From positions 1-64,000 of the forward strand of contig JAUQZD010000020.1 in the NCBI GenBank assembly GCA_030587405.1: a DNA stretch of 64,000 nt. The letters are read 5' to 3'. The translations under genes and the position numbers were made by a program. Origin of the DNA: Candidatus Freyrarchaeum guaymasense. GTDB taxonomy: Archaea > Asgardarchaeota > Jordarchaeia > Jordarchaeales > Freyrarchaeaceae. Numbering within the stretch: position 1 is the first letter of the stretch; the number at the start of each line of letters is the position of its first letter. Shown in pieces: positions 45,872-54,468 of the stretch. The notes under the pieces are model-generated. The model worked only from the letters and a program-made list of their open reading frames with translations, was not told the origin of the DNA and did no database searches.

Positions 45872-46945
45872 TTGTTGAGCGTGTGGATTGACATCTTAAC
45901 TCCAAAGCAAGTGCTCTTCTTCTTCAGGCTTATCAACGAGTTAAAAAAAGATGGCGTACCGGTTCTGGTTACTACTAGACGGTATCGTGAAGCCAACGAA
46001 TTAATGAAAATTAAGGGTGTTAGAGGTCTGGTTGTTGGAAGACATGGAGGGAGAACGCTTCTCGGCAAGCTTTTGGCTAGTGCGCAGCGCGTTGAAAAGC
46101 TAGCCCGTCTCGTTTCAAAAAGGGATATTAAAGTAGCGGTGTCCTTTTGCTCGCCCGAGGCTGCACGGGTTGCCTTTGGACTTGCGATCCCCCACATAGC
46201 TATTTGCGACGCACCGCATTCAACTGCAGTAGGTTTACTGACTATCCCTTTATCAGCGGTCCTCGTCACGCCAAGCTTCATTCCTTTAGATGAATGGATT
46301 AAACTTGGCGCCGTGAAGGACAAAATCGTGACGTACAGGGCCATTGACCCGGTGGCATGGCTTAAAGAATTTTCACCCAACGAGCGGGTTCTAAAGGAGC
46401 TACACCTAAGTAGGAGCGACAAGATTGTCGTAGCTAGAACACTTGAAGTGCAAGCGTCATACGCATTAAACTTTGGAGAAGACGAGTTTAGCCCGATAGA
46501 AAAAGTTGTGAATGCTATTCTTGACTTAGACGAAGAGGCACGGATTGTAGTGCTGCAGAGATACGGGAGAAGAAGCAAAAAGCCTAGAGGAAACAGGAGA
46601 ATTATCATTCCTAAGAGGGCCGTCGACGGGGCAAGCCTCCTCTATTATAGCATTTTGTTTGTTGGTGCTGGTGGAACCATGACTTGGGAGGCAGCCCTCT
46701 TAGGCATTCCAGCCATCTCGTTACATCCCAGAGTTCCAAGTGTTGAAGTTCCACTTATCCAAAAAGGCCTTCTCTACCATCCTCGAACAGATGAAGAAGC
46801 CATTCAAATAGCCGCGCAGATCCTGAACAAACCATCATACTACCTTAGGCAACATAGAAAGAAAGCGGAAAAAGTGATGGAAGAAATGGAGGATCCCATC
46901 AAGGTAATCAAAGAAGTCGTTTACGATTTTCTAAACGAAAACTGA
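45872..46945 (+). CDS. DUF354 family protein (MurG/GT-B-like)
   Basis: 357 aa. It opens VWIDILTPKQVLFFFRL and contains LVTTRRYREANEL, ICDAPHSTAVG and GAGGTMTWEAALLGIPAISL, characteristic of DUF354, a family distantly related to GT-B glycosyltransferases and UDP-GlcNAc 2-epimerase. GGAGGAG precedes tandem TTG codons (45872, 45875). The next gene is a UDP-sugar dehydrogenase, so a surface-glycan role is reasonable but inferred. Confidence 0.8.
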   Translation: MLSVWIDILTPKQVLFFFRLINELKKDGVPVLVTTRRYREANELMKIKGVRGLVVGRHGGRTLLGKLLASAQRVEKLARLVSKRDIKVAVSFCSPEAARVAFGLAIPHIAICDAPHSTAVGLLTIPLSAVLVTPSFIPLDEWIKLGAVKDKIVTYRAIDPVAWLKEFSPNERVLKELHLSRSDKIVVARTLEVQASYALNFGEDEFSPIEKVVNAILDLDEEARIVVLQRYGRRSKKPRGNRRIIIPKRAVDGASLLYYSILFVGAGGTMTWEAALLGIPAISLHPRVPSVEVPLIQKGLLYHPRTDEEAIQIAAQILNKPSYYLRQHRKKAEKVMEEMEDPIKVIKEVVYDFLNEN

Positions 46946-47091
46946 TTGTTACTAGGTTACACAAGTGTCACGTTGAGTTTATGCTTTCCTATAATAGAAC
47001 CTTTAAGTTAAGGTTCACAATTTAATAGTAACCTGAGAAATGCTAGAGAACATTCGTCCTAGATTCCACTATGGAGGAAGCATCCTTGATG

Positions 47092-48381
47092 AGAAGAACA
47101 GTCTCGGTTTTTGGACTTGGCCATGTAGGTTTGCCTCTCGCGCTTTTATGCAGCAGGAAGGGATATAAAGTGATAGGCGTGGACTCTGATGAAGCAAAAA
47201 TAGCCATGATCAGGAGAGGAATTAGCCCTGTTAAAGACAAAAACGTGGAGGGAATGTTAAAAAACTGCAAAATTGAAGTTTCACTTAACGGGGTGGAAGC
47301 AGCTAAGGTTTCTGACGTCATTCTCATTTGCGTTCCAACTCCAGTGGACGTGAACAAGCACCCTGACTTAAGTTATTTAATATCTGCATCAAAAACGATT
47401 GCGGAGGGGCTGGCTAGAGGAGAGAGGGGAAAGCTGATCGTCGTTGAGTCGACGGTCTACCCTGGGACAACTGAGGGCATTCTTCGCCCAATCCTAGAAA
47501 AAAGCGGAAAAAAATGTGGAAGGGACTTTTATCTGGCTCATTGCCCTGAACGAATCGATCCGGGAAATAAAAAATGGAATATAAGTAACATTCCCCGGGT
47601 GATAGGAGGAGTAGACGAGGAGAGCCTAAAGAGAGCAGAAGCATTCTATAGATCTATCCTAGACGCTGAAATATTCACCGTTAGTTCTGCCCGTGTGGCT
47701 GAGGCCGTGAAGCTTGTTGAAAACGCTTTCAGGGACATTAACATAGCATTCGTAAATGAGCTTGCAAAAGCGTTCGACATACTTGGAATAGACATCGTTG
47801 AAGTATTGAGGGCAGCATCAACGAAACCATTCGGATTTATGGTGCACTATCCTGGGGCGGGGGTGGGGGGACACTGCATAGCCGTAGATCCCTACTACCT
47901 TATAGACAAGGCTAGCGAGGTGAACTTTTCCCACCAATTCCTCAGGCTGGCTAGGGTCATAAACGATAGTATGCCGGGATACGTCATTGAGAAAGTGGTT
48001 AGAGGACTCAACGAGATCGGGCAGAGCGTAAAAAACACCGTAATAACCGTCCTTGGAGTGGCATACAAGGGCGGGGTAGGAGACCACCGAAACAGCCCAG
48101 CACTCAGGATAATCGATGAGTTAAGAAGGATGGGGGGGGAGCTGAAGATCTTTGACCCATACATTCCTGAAATGTCAAATTGCCACGACCTTAATAGCGC
48201 CTTGGAAGGCAGCGTCTGCGTTGTCCTAGTGACAGACCACCCAGAGTTTAAAGAGATAAAATTAGAGTACCTAAAGGAGAAAGGTATCAAAGTATTAGTT
48301 GACGGACGCAACATCTACGACAAAGAAAAAGCGAAGAAGATAGGATTAATCTACAAGGGCATCGGAAGAGGAGAACGCTAG
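47092..48381 (+). CDS. UDP-N-acetylmannosamine/UDP-glucose-type dehydrogenase
   Basis: About 429 aa from ATG 47092 (frame open to 47071; GGAGG lies between). NAD loop VSVFGLGHVGLPLALL; VESTVYPGTTEG, AHCPERIDPG, KLVENAFRDINIAFVNE and the catalytic cysteine in PGAGVGGHCIAVDPYY match WecC-type UDP-sugar 6-dehydrogenases. Oxidises a UDP-HexNAc to the uronic acid for surface polysaccharide or glycoprotein glycans. Confidence 0.92.
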   Translation, partial: RRTVSVFGLGHVGLPLALLCSRKGYKVIGVDSDEAKIAMIRRGISPVKDKNVEGMLKNCKIEVSLNGVEAAKVSDVILICVPTPVDVNKHPDLSYLISASKTIAEGLARGERGKLIVVESTVYPGTTEGILRPILEKSGKKCGRDFYLAHCPERIDPGNKKWNISNIPRVIGGVDEESLKRAEAFYRSILDAEIFTVSSARVAEAVKLVENAFRDINIAFVNELAKAFDILGIDIVEVLRAASTKPFGFMVHYPGAGVGGHCIAVDPYYLIDKASEVNFSHQFLRLARVINDSMPGYVIEKVVRGLNEIGQSVKNTVITVLGVAYKGGVGDHRNSPALRIIDELRRMGGELKIFDPYIPEMSNCHDLNSALEGSVCVVLVTDHPEFKEIKLEYLKEKGIKVLVDGRNIYDKEKAKKIGLIYKGIGRGER

Positions 48382-48440
48382 AAAAACCAGAAGAGGGGAC
48401 AAGTCTAAAAGAAGGAGCGGCAAGGAACAAAACAGCAAAA

Positions 48441-48450
48441 CATAAAAATC
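48441..48450 (+). promoter_or_regulatory. TATA-like element for tRNA-Pro
   Basis: CATAAAAATC, centred about 26 bases before a start near 48471, leaving a ~9-nt 5' leader. A second A/T stretch at 48461-48470 is too close to the tRNA 5' end. Confidence 0.45.
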
Positions 48451-48494
48451 GGCTAAGCATACTTTTAAACTGGTAATGTGGGGGCGTGGTCTAG

Positions 48495-48523
48495 ATATCA
48501 GAGGAAAACCTCTGATAGGGGAG
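48495..48523 (+). other. tRNA-Pro intron 1, 29 nt, between positions 15 and 16 (D loop)
   Basis: Perfect 9-bp hairpin TATCAGAGG/CCTCTGATA with loop AAAA. The 5' bulge AGA and 3' bulge AGC are cut after their second base; the central helix is weak (TCT with GGG). Confidence 0.8.
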
Positions 48524-48534
48524 CCTGGTATGAG

Positions 48535-48588
48535 CCCGGTAGCTCCCTATCCCGGGGTACAATACCCTTCTAGATGAAGGGGCATAAG
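48535..48588 (+). other. tRNA-Pro intron 2, 54 nt, between positions 25 and 26
   Basis: Central helix TATG (48529-48532 region) with CATA (48583-48586); bulges AGC and AGT. Contains CCCTTC/GAAGGG and GGGTA/TACCC hairpins, and GCTCCC can pair with GGGAGC of intron 1. Nested introns are possible. Confidence 0.7.
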
Positions 48589-48605
48589 TCCTGCCTGGGG
48601 CGCAG

Positions 48606-48631
48606 AGCAGTTTAGTCAAACTGACGCGTAA
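48606..48631 (+). other. tRNA-Pro intron 3, 26 nt, between positions 42 and 43
   Basis: Inner hairpin CAGTTT/AAACTG with loop AGTC; central helix GCGC/GCGT; bulges AGA and AAG cut after the second base. Excision completes the anticodon stem by bringing G43 next to G42. Confidence 0.75.
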
Positions 48632-48665
48632 GCGGTCCCGAGTTCAAATCTCGGCGCCCCCACCA

Positions 48666-48964
48666 ACATTACCTTCATCTTCACGTCTTTCGTGGGAGAG
48701 GAAAATACCAAGATTTACACTTATAACATTTTCTCTTTCCCTGACTTTGATGGGGAGTTAGATTTGATTTAGTTTAGGGGGCTGTTTAGAGAGAGGCTTC
48801 CACACTCATGGCTCATCCTAACCCAATTTTGTTTTCTTACTACCGTAAAGCTCCACACGGCTATTTTTGAAAATGAAAAATAAAATTTAGCTTGAACATC
48901 ATCCAATTAAGCTGTCTTAAAGCTAATAAAACTAAAAAAGAAAAGAGGCTGTGAAGGAGGAAGG
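48666..48964. other. Intergenic region without recognisable features
   Basis: About 300 AT-rich bases after the tRNA. I see no ORF with a credible start, no hairpin-T terminator and no RNA family signature. Confidence 0.5.
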
Positions 48965-49311
48965 TTATGAGGTAGCTTGTTTTCCGCAATTTGGACAGTA
49001 GGTGGCGCCTAGTGGTAGCTGTGCTCCACAGTAGGGACAATATTTGGTTGCTGGAACAGCTGATGGAAGTTGTGTTGAGAGCTCCGTAGGAATGTAGGTG
49101 ATGGAGGAGTAGTCGGCGGTTGCACTGTAGGTGGCGATGTTGTAGCTTTCTTTTTTACGCCTACGCCGAGAACACCGATAACTATGAGGGTTACGCCGAG
49201 TATGGATACGATCACACCTATCATCAGCAAATTGTTGTATGTTACTGGTATAGGAATCCGTGTAGCAACTTTCTCGCCAAGACTATAATCTACAGTCGCT
49301 GATAACAGCAA
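48965..49311 (-). pseudogene. Frameshifted membrane protein with C-terminal zinc ribbon
   Basis: The 5' frame (from 49311) encodes an N-terminal segment, one membrane helix (LLMIGVIVSILGVTLIVIGVLG) and a Pro/Thr linker, then stops at 49009 in unrelated sequence. In another frame the region down to 48965 encodes a clear double zinc knuckle (KYCPYCGAQLPLGATYCPNCG) ending in TAA. The two parts form one plausible small membrane protein with a frameshift in the linker. I looked for a bulge-helix-bulge intron of suitable phase and found none, so a 1-base error or a real mutation is likely. Confidence 0.6.
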
Positions 49312-49411
49312 GTTTTCGATAGTATAATATAGTATTGTATTTTATTTATTAGTATTGAAATATCTTTTTTGAAAAGAAAAATCCATCTGTTGCATTTTAT
49401 TTTTTTCAATT

Positions 49412-49687
49412 ATGAAGGCAGCTATTCTTGAGCGAGCTAGAGCGGTTCAAATTATACATTTGCTTAGTCAATATGAGAAGTTAAAAGTACTGATGTAGTG
49501 CGTCGACTTGGAGGAAACCCCAATGCAACATTAACGACAATTAGTAAGCTGATAAAAGCTGGCCTAATTAAAAAAAGGAGCTGGAGCAAGATTACCTTTT
49601 ACCGCGTTTTTTATAAGCTTACCGAAAAAAGGACAGAAAGTAGCTAGGTTACTAGGAGAAATAGAAGACATTTTAAAGGAAAATTAG
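49412..49687 (+). pseudogene. Winged-helix regulator broken by two frameshifts
   Basis: Three frames in succession give one small HTH protein: MKAAILERARAVQIIHLL and on to KLKV, then TDVVRRLGGNPNATLTTISK through LIKAGLIKKRSW, then GQKVARLLGEIEDILKEN. A missing base near 49491 and an extra A in the A-run near 49625-49630 explain the breaks. It resembles a small DNA-binding regulator of MarR/ArsR type. Either a decayed gene or local sequence errors. Confidence 0.6.
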
Positions 49688-49850
49688 AGAAAATAGTTTG
49701 GTTTGGGAAGGTTTGTCAATGATCTATTAAGAATAAAAAAAGGTTGAAGTAAGAAATTTAACAGTATTTTGCGCTTCTGAAGAGTCTATTAATGGGTAAG
49801 GTTTAAAGTGGTATTGACCAAAGTATGGTTAAAACCAATAGTTTTCACTG

Positions 49851-50900
49851 GTGGTTGGGTTGGCTAGGACTGCGTTGATTTATCATTCTGAGTATCTTGA
49901 GCATGGGGTTGACGATCATCCTGAAAATAGGAGGCGTCTAGAGGCTATAATGCAGTTCTTGAGGGAGAACGGGCTTTTAAGCTCTTCAGATATTTCCCTG
50001 CTTGAACCTGAAAGGGCAACCGTCGACGACGTAGCGTTAAACCATGACTTGGAGTACATAGAGTACGTTCACAGGATTTCTGATAGGGGTGGTGGAATGC
50101 TTGACCCTGACACAGTGGTTACTAGGGGGAGTTACGAGGTCGCGTTGAGGGCTGCTGGAGGAGGAATCCTGGCTGCTAGGAAGGTTGCTTCAGGGGAATT
50201 TAAGAATGCATTCGCCCTCGTCAGGCCTCCGGGGCACCACGCGGAGAGGAGGAGCGGACATGGATTCTGTATATTTAACAACATTGCTATTGCAGCTCAC
50301 ACCCTTCTTCGCGAGGGAGTTAAGCGTGTTCTGATAGTCGACGTAGACTGCCATCATGGCAATGGAACCCAGAACTCTTTCTATTCATCTCCAAACGTCC
50401 TATACTTGAGCCTTCACCAGTGGGGTATATATCCAGGTACGGGGTGGCTTGAAGAGGTTGGAGTAGGAGATGGAGAGGGATATACCGTTAATGTCCCCTT
50501 GCCGTCTAGGACTGGAGATCGAGAGTACATGTATGCGCTTGAGGAAGTACTTATCCCCCTAGCAGACGATTACAAGCCTGAGTTCATTTTGGTCTCCGTG
50601 GGTTTTGACACGCACTACTCTGATCCAATAACGATGATGAGGCTTACCTCTGTTGGGCACCGTAGGATTGCCGAGCTTCTTTTAAACGTCGCAGGAAGGT
50701 TTGGGGGAAAAATAGTTTTTATGCTGGAGGGGGGGTACAGCTTGTCAGCTATACCGAGAAGTTTAGCCAATATGCTGTGCGTACTCGCTGGGATAGACAG
50801 AGAATGGGGAGATAAGGAAGTTGAAAGCATAGGTTTGGAGAGGGTTAAGGGAAGAGTTGAAGAAGTTAAGCATGCTCTTAAGCCTTATTGGAGCTTTTAA
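49851..50900 (+). CDS. Histone deacetylase-family (AcuC-like) deacetylase
   Basis: 349 aa. Class I/II HDAC motifs: DDHPENRRRLEAI, VRPPGHHAE (active-site His pair), VLIVDVDCHHGNGTQ (zinc Asp/His), SVGFDTH and FMLEGGY. Removes acetyl groups from lysines or small amines; archaeal substrates include Alba or metabolites. GTG start 49851 (TTG 49860 possible). A nicotinate phosphoribosyltransferase-like gene starts 13 bp downstream. Confidence 0.93.
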   Translation: MVGLARTALIYHSEYLEHGVDDHPENRRRLEAIMQFLRENGLLSSSDISLLEPERATVDDVALNHDLEYIEYVHRISDRGGGMLDPDTVVTRGSYEVALRAAGGGILAARKVASGEFKNAFALVRPPGHHAERRSGHGFCIFNNIAIAAHTLLREGVKRVLIVDVDCHHGNGTQNSFYSSPNVLYLSLHQWGIYPGTGWLEEVGVGDGEGYTVNVPLPSRTGDREYMYALEEVLIPLADDYKPEFILVSVGFDTHYSDPITMMRLTSVGHRRIAELLLNVAGRFGGKIVFMLEGGYSLSAIPRSLANMLCVLAGIDREWGDKEVESIGLERVKGRVEEVKHALKPYWSF

Positions 50901-50913
50901 AGCGGTGATTGTT

Positions 50914-52107
50914 ATGAGGCTTTTCCGTGTAGCAACAGATGAGGAAATAAAATCGGGGAAGACAACAGACGTTTACTTTCTTAGAACCCTCGAAGTATTA
51001 AGGGCGAAGGGTCTTAGTGGCATTAGAGTTGTGGCGGAGGTTACGTCTGGGTCTCTTCCGAGAGGGTGGCCGTGGGCTGTCCTAGCAGGGGTTTCCGAGG
51101 TGGCAAGGCTCTTCGAAGGCGTTCCGGTGGATGTTTACTCTATGCCTGAGGGAAGTGTTTTTAGACCTGAAGACTATAGGGGGGTACGTGCACCCGTCAT
51201 GTACGTTGAGGGGGCTTACGGCGAGTTTGCCCATTTGGAGACGCCGCTACTTGGATTAATATGCCAAGCTTCAGGGATTGCAACTTCTGCTGCAAGGCTG
51301 CGTAAGCTTGTCCCAGACAAGCTAATTTTATCCTTTGGAATTAGACGAATGCACCCGGCGATCAGCCCTCTAATCGACTACTGCTGCTACATTGGAGGTT
51401 TAGATGGCGTTTCGGGCGTTCTGGGAGCAGAGCAGATAGGCATCAATCCTAGCGGGACGATGCCGCATGCACTTATAATAGTTTTTGGAGGCCAGGTTGA
51501 GGCTTGGAAGGCGTTCGACGAGGTCTTGCCCAAGGAGATTCCCAGAATTGCACTTTGCGACACGTGGTATGATGAGAAAACAGAGTCGATAATGGCTGCG
51601 GAAGCGTTGGGTGATAGGCTATGGGGAGTGCGTTTGGATACGCCTAGTAGTAGGCGGGGAGACTTTCCAGCAATAATAAGAGAGGTTAGATGGGAGTTGG
51701 ACGTTAGAGGATACAAGCACGTTAAAATATTCGTTTCAGGGGGGATAAGCGAGGACATGATAAAAGAACTTAGTGAGGCCGGAGCAGACGGATTCGGTGT
51801 TGGAACGTGGTGTAGTAACTCCCCAGTCATCGACTTCGCCCTCGACATAGTTGAAATTTCAGGGAAGCCCGTTGCTAAGAGAGGGAAAATGGGTGGGAAG
51901 AAGCAGCTGTGGAGATGTGAGAAATGCCTAATTGACGTTGTAAAGCCGGCAAAAGGAGACACGCCACCCGAATGCCCTAACTGTAGGACGAGAATGGAGG
52001 CAATGCTCCAGCCATTAATAAAAGATGGAGAAATAGTGGCTGAGCTTCCATCCCCCCAAGAAATCAGAAACTACGTCTTAGAGCAACTGCCCAAGCTGCC
52101 CGTCTAG
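50914..52107 (+). CDS. pncB: Nicotinate phosphoribosyltransferase-like protein
   Basis: 397 aa from ATG 50914 (GGTGA upstream). SFGIRRMHPAISPLIDYCCY, GTMPHALIIVFGG, WGVRLDTPSSRRGDF, IFVSGGISEDMI and GFGVGTWCSNSP are NaPRT/QAPRT-fold motifs. A C-terminal zinc knuckle (CEKCLIDVVKPAKG...CPNCRTRM) is typical of the archaeal branch. It makes nicotinate mononucleotide for NAD salvage. Start lies 13 bp after the deacetylase stop, suggesting an operon. Confidence 0.9.
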   Translation: MRLFRVATDEEIKSGKTTDVYFLRTLEVLRAKGLSGIRVVAEVTSGSLPRGWPWAVLAGVSEVARLFEGVPVDVYSMPEGSVFRPEDYRGVRAPVMYVEGAYGEFAHLETPLLGLICQASGIATSAARLRKLVPDKLILSFGIRRMHPAISPLIDYCCYIGGLDGVSGVLGAEQIGINPSGTMPHALIIVFGGQVEAWKAFDEVLPKEIPRIALCDTWYDEKTESIMAAEALGDRLWGVRLDTPSSRRGDFPAIIREVRWELDVRGYKHVKIFVSGGISEDMIKELSEAGADGFGVGTWCSNSPVIDFALDIVEISGKPVAKRGKMGGKKQLWRCEKCLIDVVKPAKGDTPPECPNCRTRMEAMLQPLIKDGEIVAELPSPQEIRNYVLEQLPKLPV

Positions 52108-52165
52108 CCAGTCTACGATGAAGGCCACATAAACTCCACGTTAGGGCGACCCTTAACGATTCCCA

Positions 52166-54343
52166 CTATGCTTTAAAATCTGAAAGCTTGGTGATGCGCC
52201 TCTTAACCTCCTTTTTCCCTTCTACGTGTGCTTTCATTTTCCTTGCTAGGTTTTCGCCTATGGTTGGTAGGCTTGCCAGCCTCTCAACAGGCGTTTTCTC
52301 TAAGTCTCCCGGTGACTTTATCCCTGCATTAAAAAGTATTCTGGCCCGAACACGCCCTACTCCTTCTAGACTTACTAGATTCAACAATTCCTTCTTAACA
52401 CCATACTTTATGCGTTCCCTGAGCTCCCTCAGGAAGCTTAACTTATCATGCATCCCAAGTACTTTAGCTATTTCACATGTGGCGTATGTTAACCACTCTG
52501 CGCTTTCGACGATCCTGTAGATGTCACCTGAACCCACGTCGAAGCGTTCCACTATTTGATCCTCTCCCCTCTCGTCGATCCATTCCTTCAGAAGCAAGGC
52601 GCCCTTAACCTCTGAGAGAAACCATTCATATTCAACTGGGTCAGCGTCGCAGTCTGGTATAGATGTCAGGAATAAGTCTTCGTTTTCCTCCACGAACCTG
52701 TGAAGGAAGACGTAATCTTTCCTTACAAGGTAAAGCTGAGGCATATCAGGAGTGCTACATATTAAGTGTAAGTAGCCAATTTCAGAGATTTCTTTTTCAC
52801 ACTTTAAGCCCTTCACAATTTTAACGGCTGACAGGGGGTCGACGTAAAGCTCAGAGACACGTTTCCCAAGAACGGATGATTCGATCATGCCATCTCCCAT
52901 TTTTATAAAACCATTTTCAAGGAGGAATGACAAAACATCCTTAAGGGTTGGGATGATCTGCAGGCAGCCCCCCCGCTGCCACGCGTAGAATGTCTCACCA
53001 AAAAAATTAACAAGTTCCTCCTCTCTCAAAGGCTGCTCCGAAGCGATTACCGATAAGGAATGTATCCTGAGTGCCCTCTCCGATGAAAGCTTAGATTCAA
53101 CTTTCTCGGCTTTCCCATTCACGTACTCCTTAAGGAGAAAGGATTTTTCTCTCTCGCTTTTAGCTATTAGAACGGCTTCTCCAACCGCGTCGTACTTAGG
53201 TCTTCCCGCCCTGCCAGCCATCTGCTTATACTCAAAGACGGGTATAGGTATCCTCCCGAAGCCCTCGCTTCTCTTGTAGTTTCTCACGATCACCCGTCTT
53301 GCCGGGAGATTAACACCTGCAGCCAAAGTCGGCGTGGCAGAAAGAACCTTAATTAAGTTACCTCTAAATCCTGCCTCAACGATTTTCCTTTGAGAGTAGC
53401 TTAAACCAGCGTGATGGAAGGCTACCCCTCGCTCGATCAGGGATGATAGCTTCTCTGATATACGTGTTTTCTCCCCGCTTGAAATCACTTCTCTTGCAAC
53501 CTCCCTAAGGGCACGCTTCTCATGTCTACTTAATATGCGAGATACCGCGGGAGCAGCCGCGTTAGCTGCAGCCACAGCCCCCCTCCGAGTTGACTCGAAG
53601 ATCAACGCTTGCCCGCCATTCTTAACGGTGTCAAACGCCAAGTCGACGGCTGGATCTTTTCCTACTCTTTCAACGTACAATTTGCTTCCATCGTTAAATT
53701 CTATGAGATTTTTAAGGAAGACGCCTTCTTTAAGTGGAACGGGACGCCAGTCGCTGAAAACGAGTTTCCCTTGAATCCAATCACTGATCTCTCCAGCATT
53801 CTCTATTGTAGCACTTAACGCTAGAAGCTGAGCGCGGGTCAGCCTTTTCAGCCGGGTGAGCACGACCTCAAGCGTTGCACCCCGGTCAGGGTCGTTCAGG
53901 ACGTGCACTTCATCCGCCACAACAACTTCAACGCCGCGGAGGAAGTCTGAGGCGTGCCTCATTAAGGCATCAGCCTTCTCGTTGGTGCAGACGAGAATAT
54001 CATATTTCTCCAAGTCATGCCCTGCAGAGTCGTAGTCTCCAGTGGAAATTCCAACGTTAACACCAAGCTTACTCCACTTCGAGAACTCCTCAAATTTCTC
54101 ACTTGCAAGGGCACGGAGAGGAACCAGGTAGAGGGCGCGTCCCCCCTCCAGAACCTTCTTGACCATGCAGAGCTCAGCCACGAGGGTTTTACCTGATGCT
54201 GTGGGGGCAGCCAGCACCATGTTTTCGCCTTTCAGCAAGCCGGCTCTTACGGCCGCTTCTTGAGGAGGGTAGAGGGATTTAACCCCATACTGTTCTAGAA
54301 GACTTAACACCACCTCGGGCAGGTCGAGTTCCCTTACAAGCAT
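52166..54343 (-). CDS. hel308: Ski2-like DNA helicase Hel308
   Basis: 725 aa. Walker A VLAAPTASGKTLVAEL, DEVHVLNDPDRG (DEVH box), LALSATIEN, VAFHHAGLSYSQR and QMAGRAGRPKYD are superfamily 2 motifs. A winged helix and ratchet domain follow, and the C-terminal helix-hairpin-helix region has LEGVGRVRARILFNAG. Unwinds forked DNA at stalled replication forks. Divergent from the downstream acyltransferase gene. Confidence 0.96.
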   Translation of the reverse strand: MLVRELDLPEVVLSLLEQYGVKSLYPPQEAAVRAGLLKGENMVLAAPTASGKTLVAELCMVKKVLEGGRALYLVPLRALASEKFEEFSKWSKLGVNVGISTGDYDSAGHDLEKYDILVCTNEKADALMRHASDFLRGVEVVVADEVHVLNDPDRGATLEVVLTRLKRLTRAQLLALSATIENAGEISDWIQGKLVFSDWRPVPLKEGVFLKNLIEFNDGSKLYVERVGKDPAVDLAFDTVKNGGQALIFESTRRGAVAAANAAAPAVSRILSRHEKRALREVAREVISSGEKTRISEKLSSLIERGVAFHHAGLSYSQRKIVEAGFRGNLIKVLSATPTLAAGVNLPARRVIVRNYKRSEGFGRIPIPVFEYKQMAGRAGRPKYDAVGEAVLIAKSEREKSFLLKEYVNGKAEKVESKLSSERALRIHSLSVIASEQPLREEELVNFFGETFYAWQRGGCLQIIPTLKDVLSFLLENGFIKMGDGMIESSVLGKRVSELYVDPLSAVKIVKGLKCEKEISEIGYLHLICSTPDMPQLYLVRKDYVFLHRFVEENEDLFLTSIPDCDADPVEYEWFLSEVKGALLLKEWIDERGEDQIVERFDVGSGDIYRIVESAEWLTYATCEIAKVLGMHDKLSFLRELRERIKYGVKKELLNLVSLEGVGRVRARILFNAGIKSPGDLEKTPVERLASLPTIGENLARKMKAHVEGKKEVKRRITKLSDFKA

Positions 54344-54468
54344 TCATACACCCAACTTAGACTATCAGCGGTTAGCCAATAAAGATTTCCCAGCCTAGAA
54401 AAAAATATAACAGGTGCGTCCTTAATGGCAGACCATCCATCTTCGCTATTTCCGGCGGTGTGAGAGAG

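Larger units (their letters stand above)
48480..48665 (+). tRNA. tRNA-Pro(GGG) with three non-canonical introns, CCA encoded
   Basis: Acceptor GGGGGCG (48480-48486) pairs with CGCCCCC (48655-48661), followed by A73 and encoded CCA. The T arm is CCGAG-TTCAAAT-CTCGG. Removing 48495-48523, 48535-48588 and 48606-48631 leaves 77 nt including CCA. The anticodon arm is then CCTGC-CTGGGGC-GCAGG with GGG at 48597-48599. D-arm GTCTAG-CCTGGTATGAG matches archaeal proline tRNAs. Position 25 is G against G10, a mismatch I cannot resolve by moving intron 2 because both borders carry G. No intron at canonical 37/38. Confidence 0.9.

Noticed and set aside
48461..48470. ACTTTTAAAC as the tRNA-Pro TATA box
   Set aside because: It is centred only about 14 bases before the tRNA 5' end, which would put the start site inside the tRNA; CATAAAAATC at 48441 fits better.
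49030..49170. BHB mini-intron to explain the zinc-ribbon frameshift
   Set aside because: GGCG/CGCC pairing is possible but the implied excision is 25 nt, the wrong phase, and there is no inner helix.
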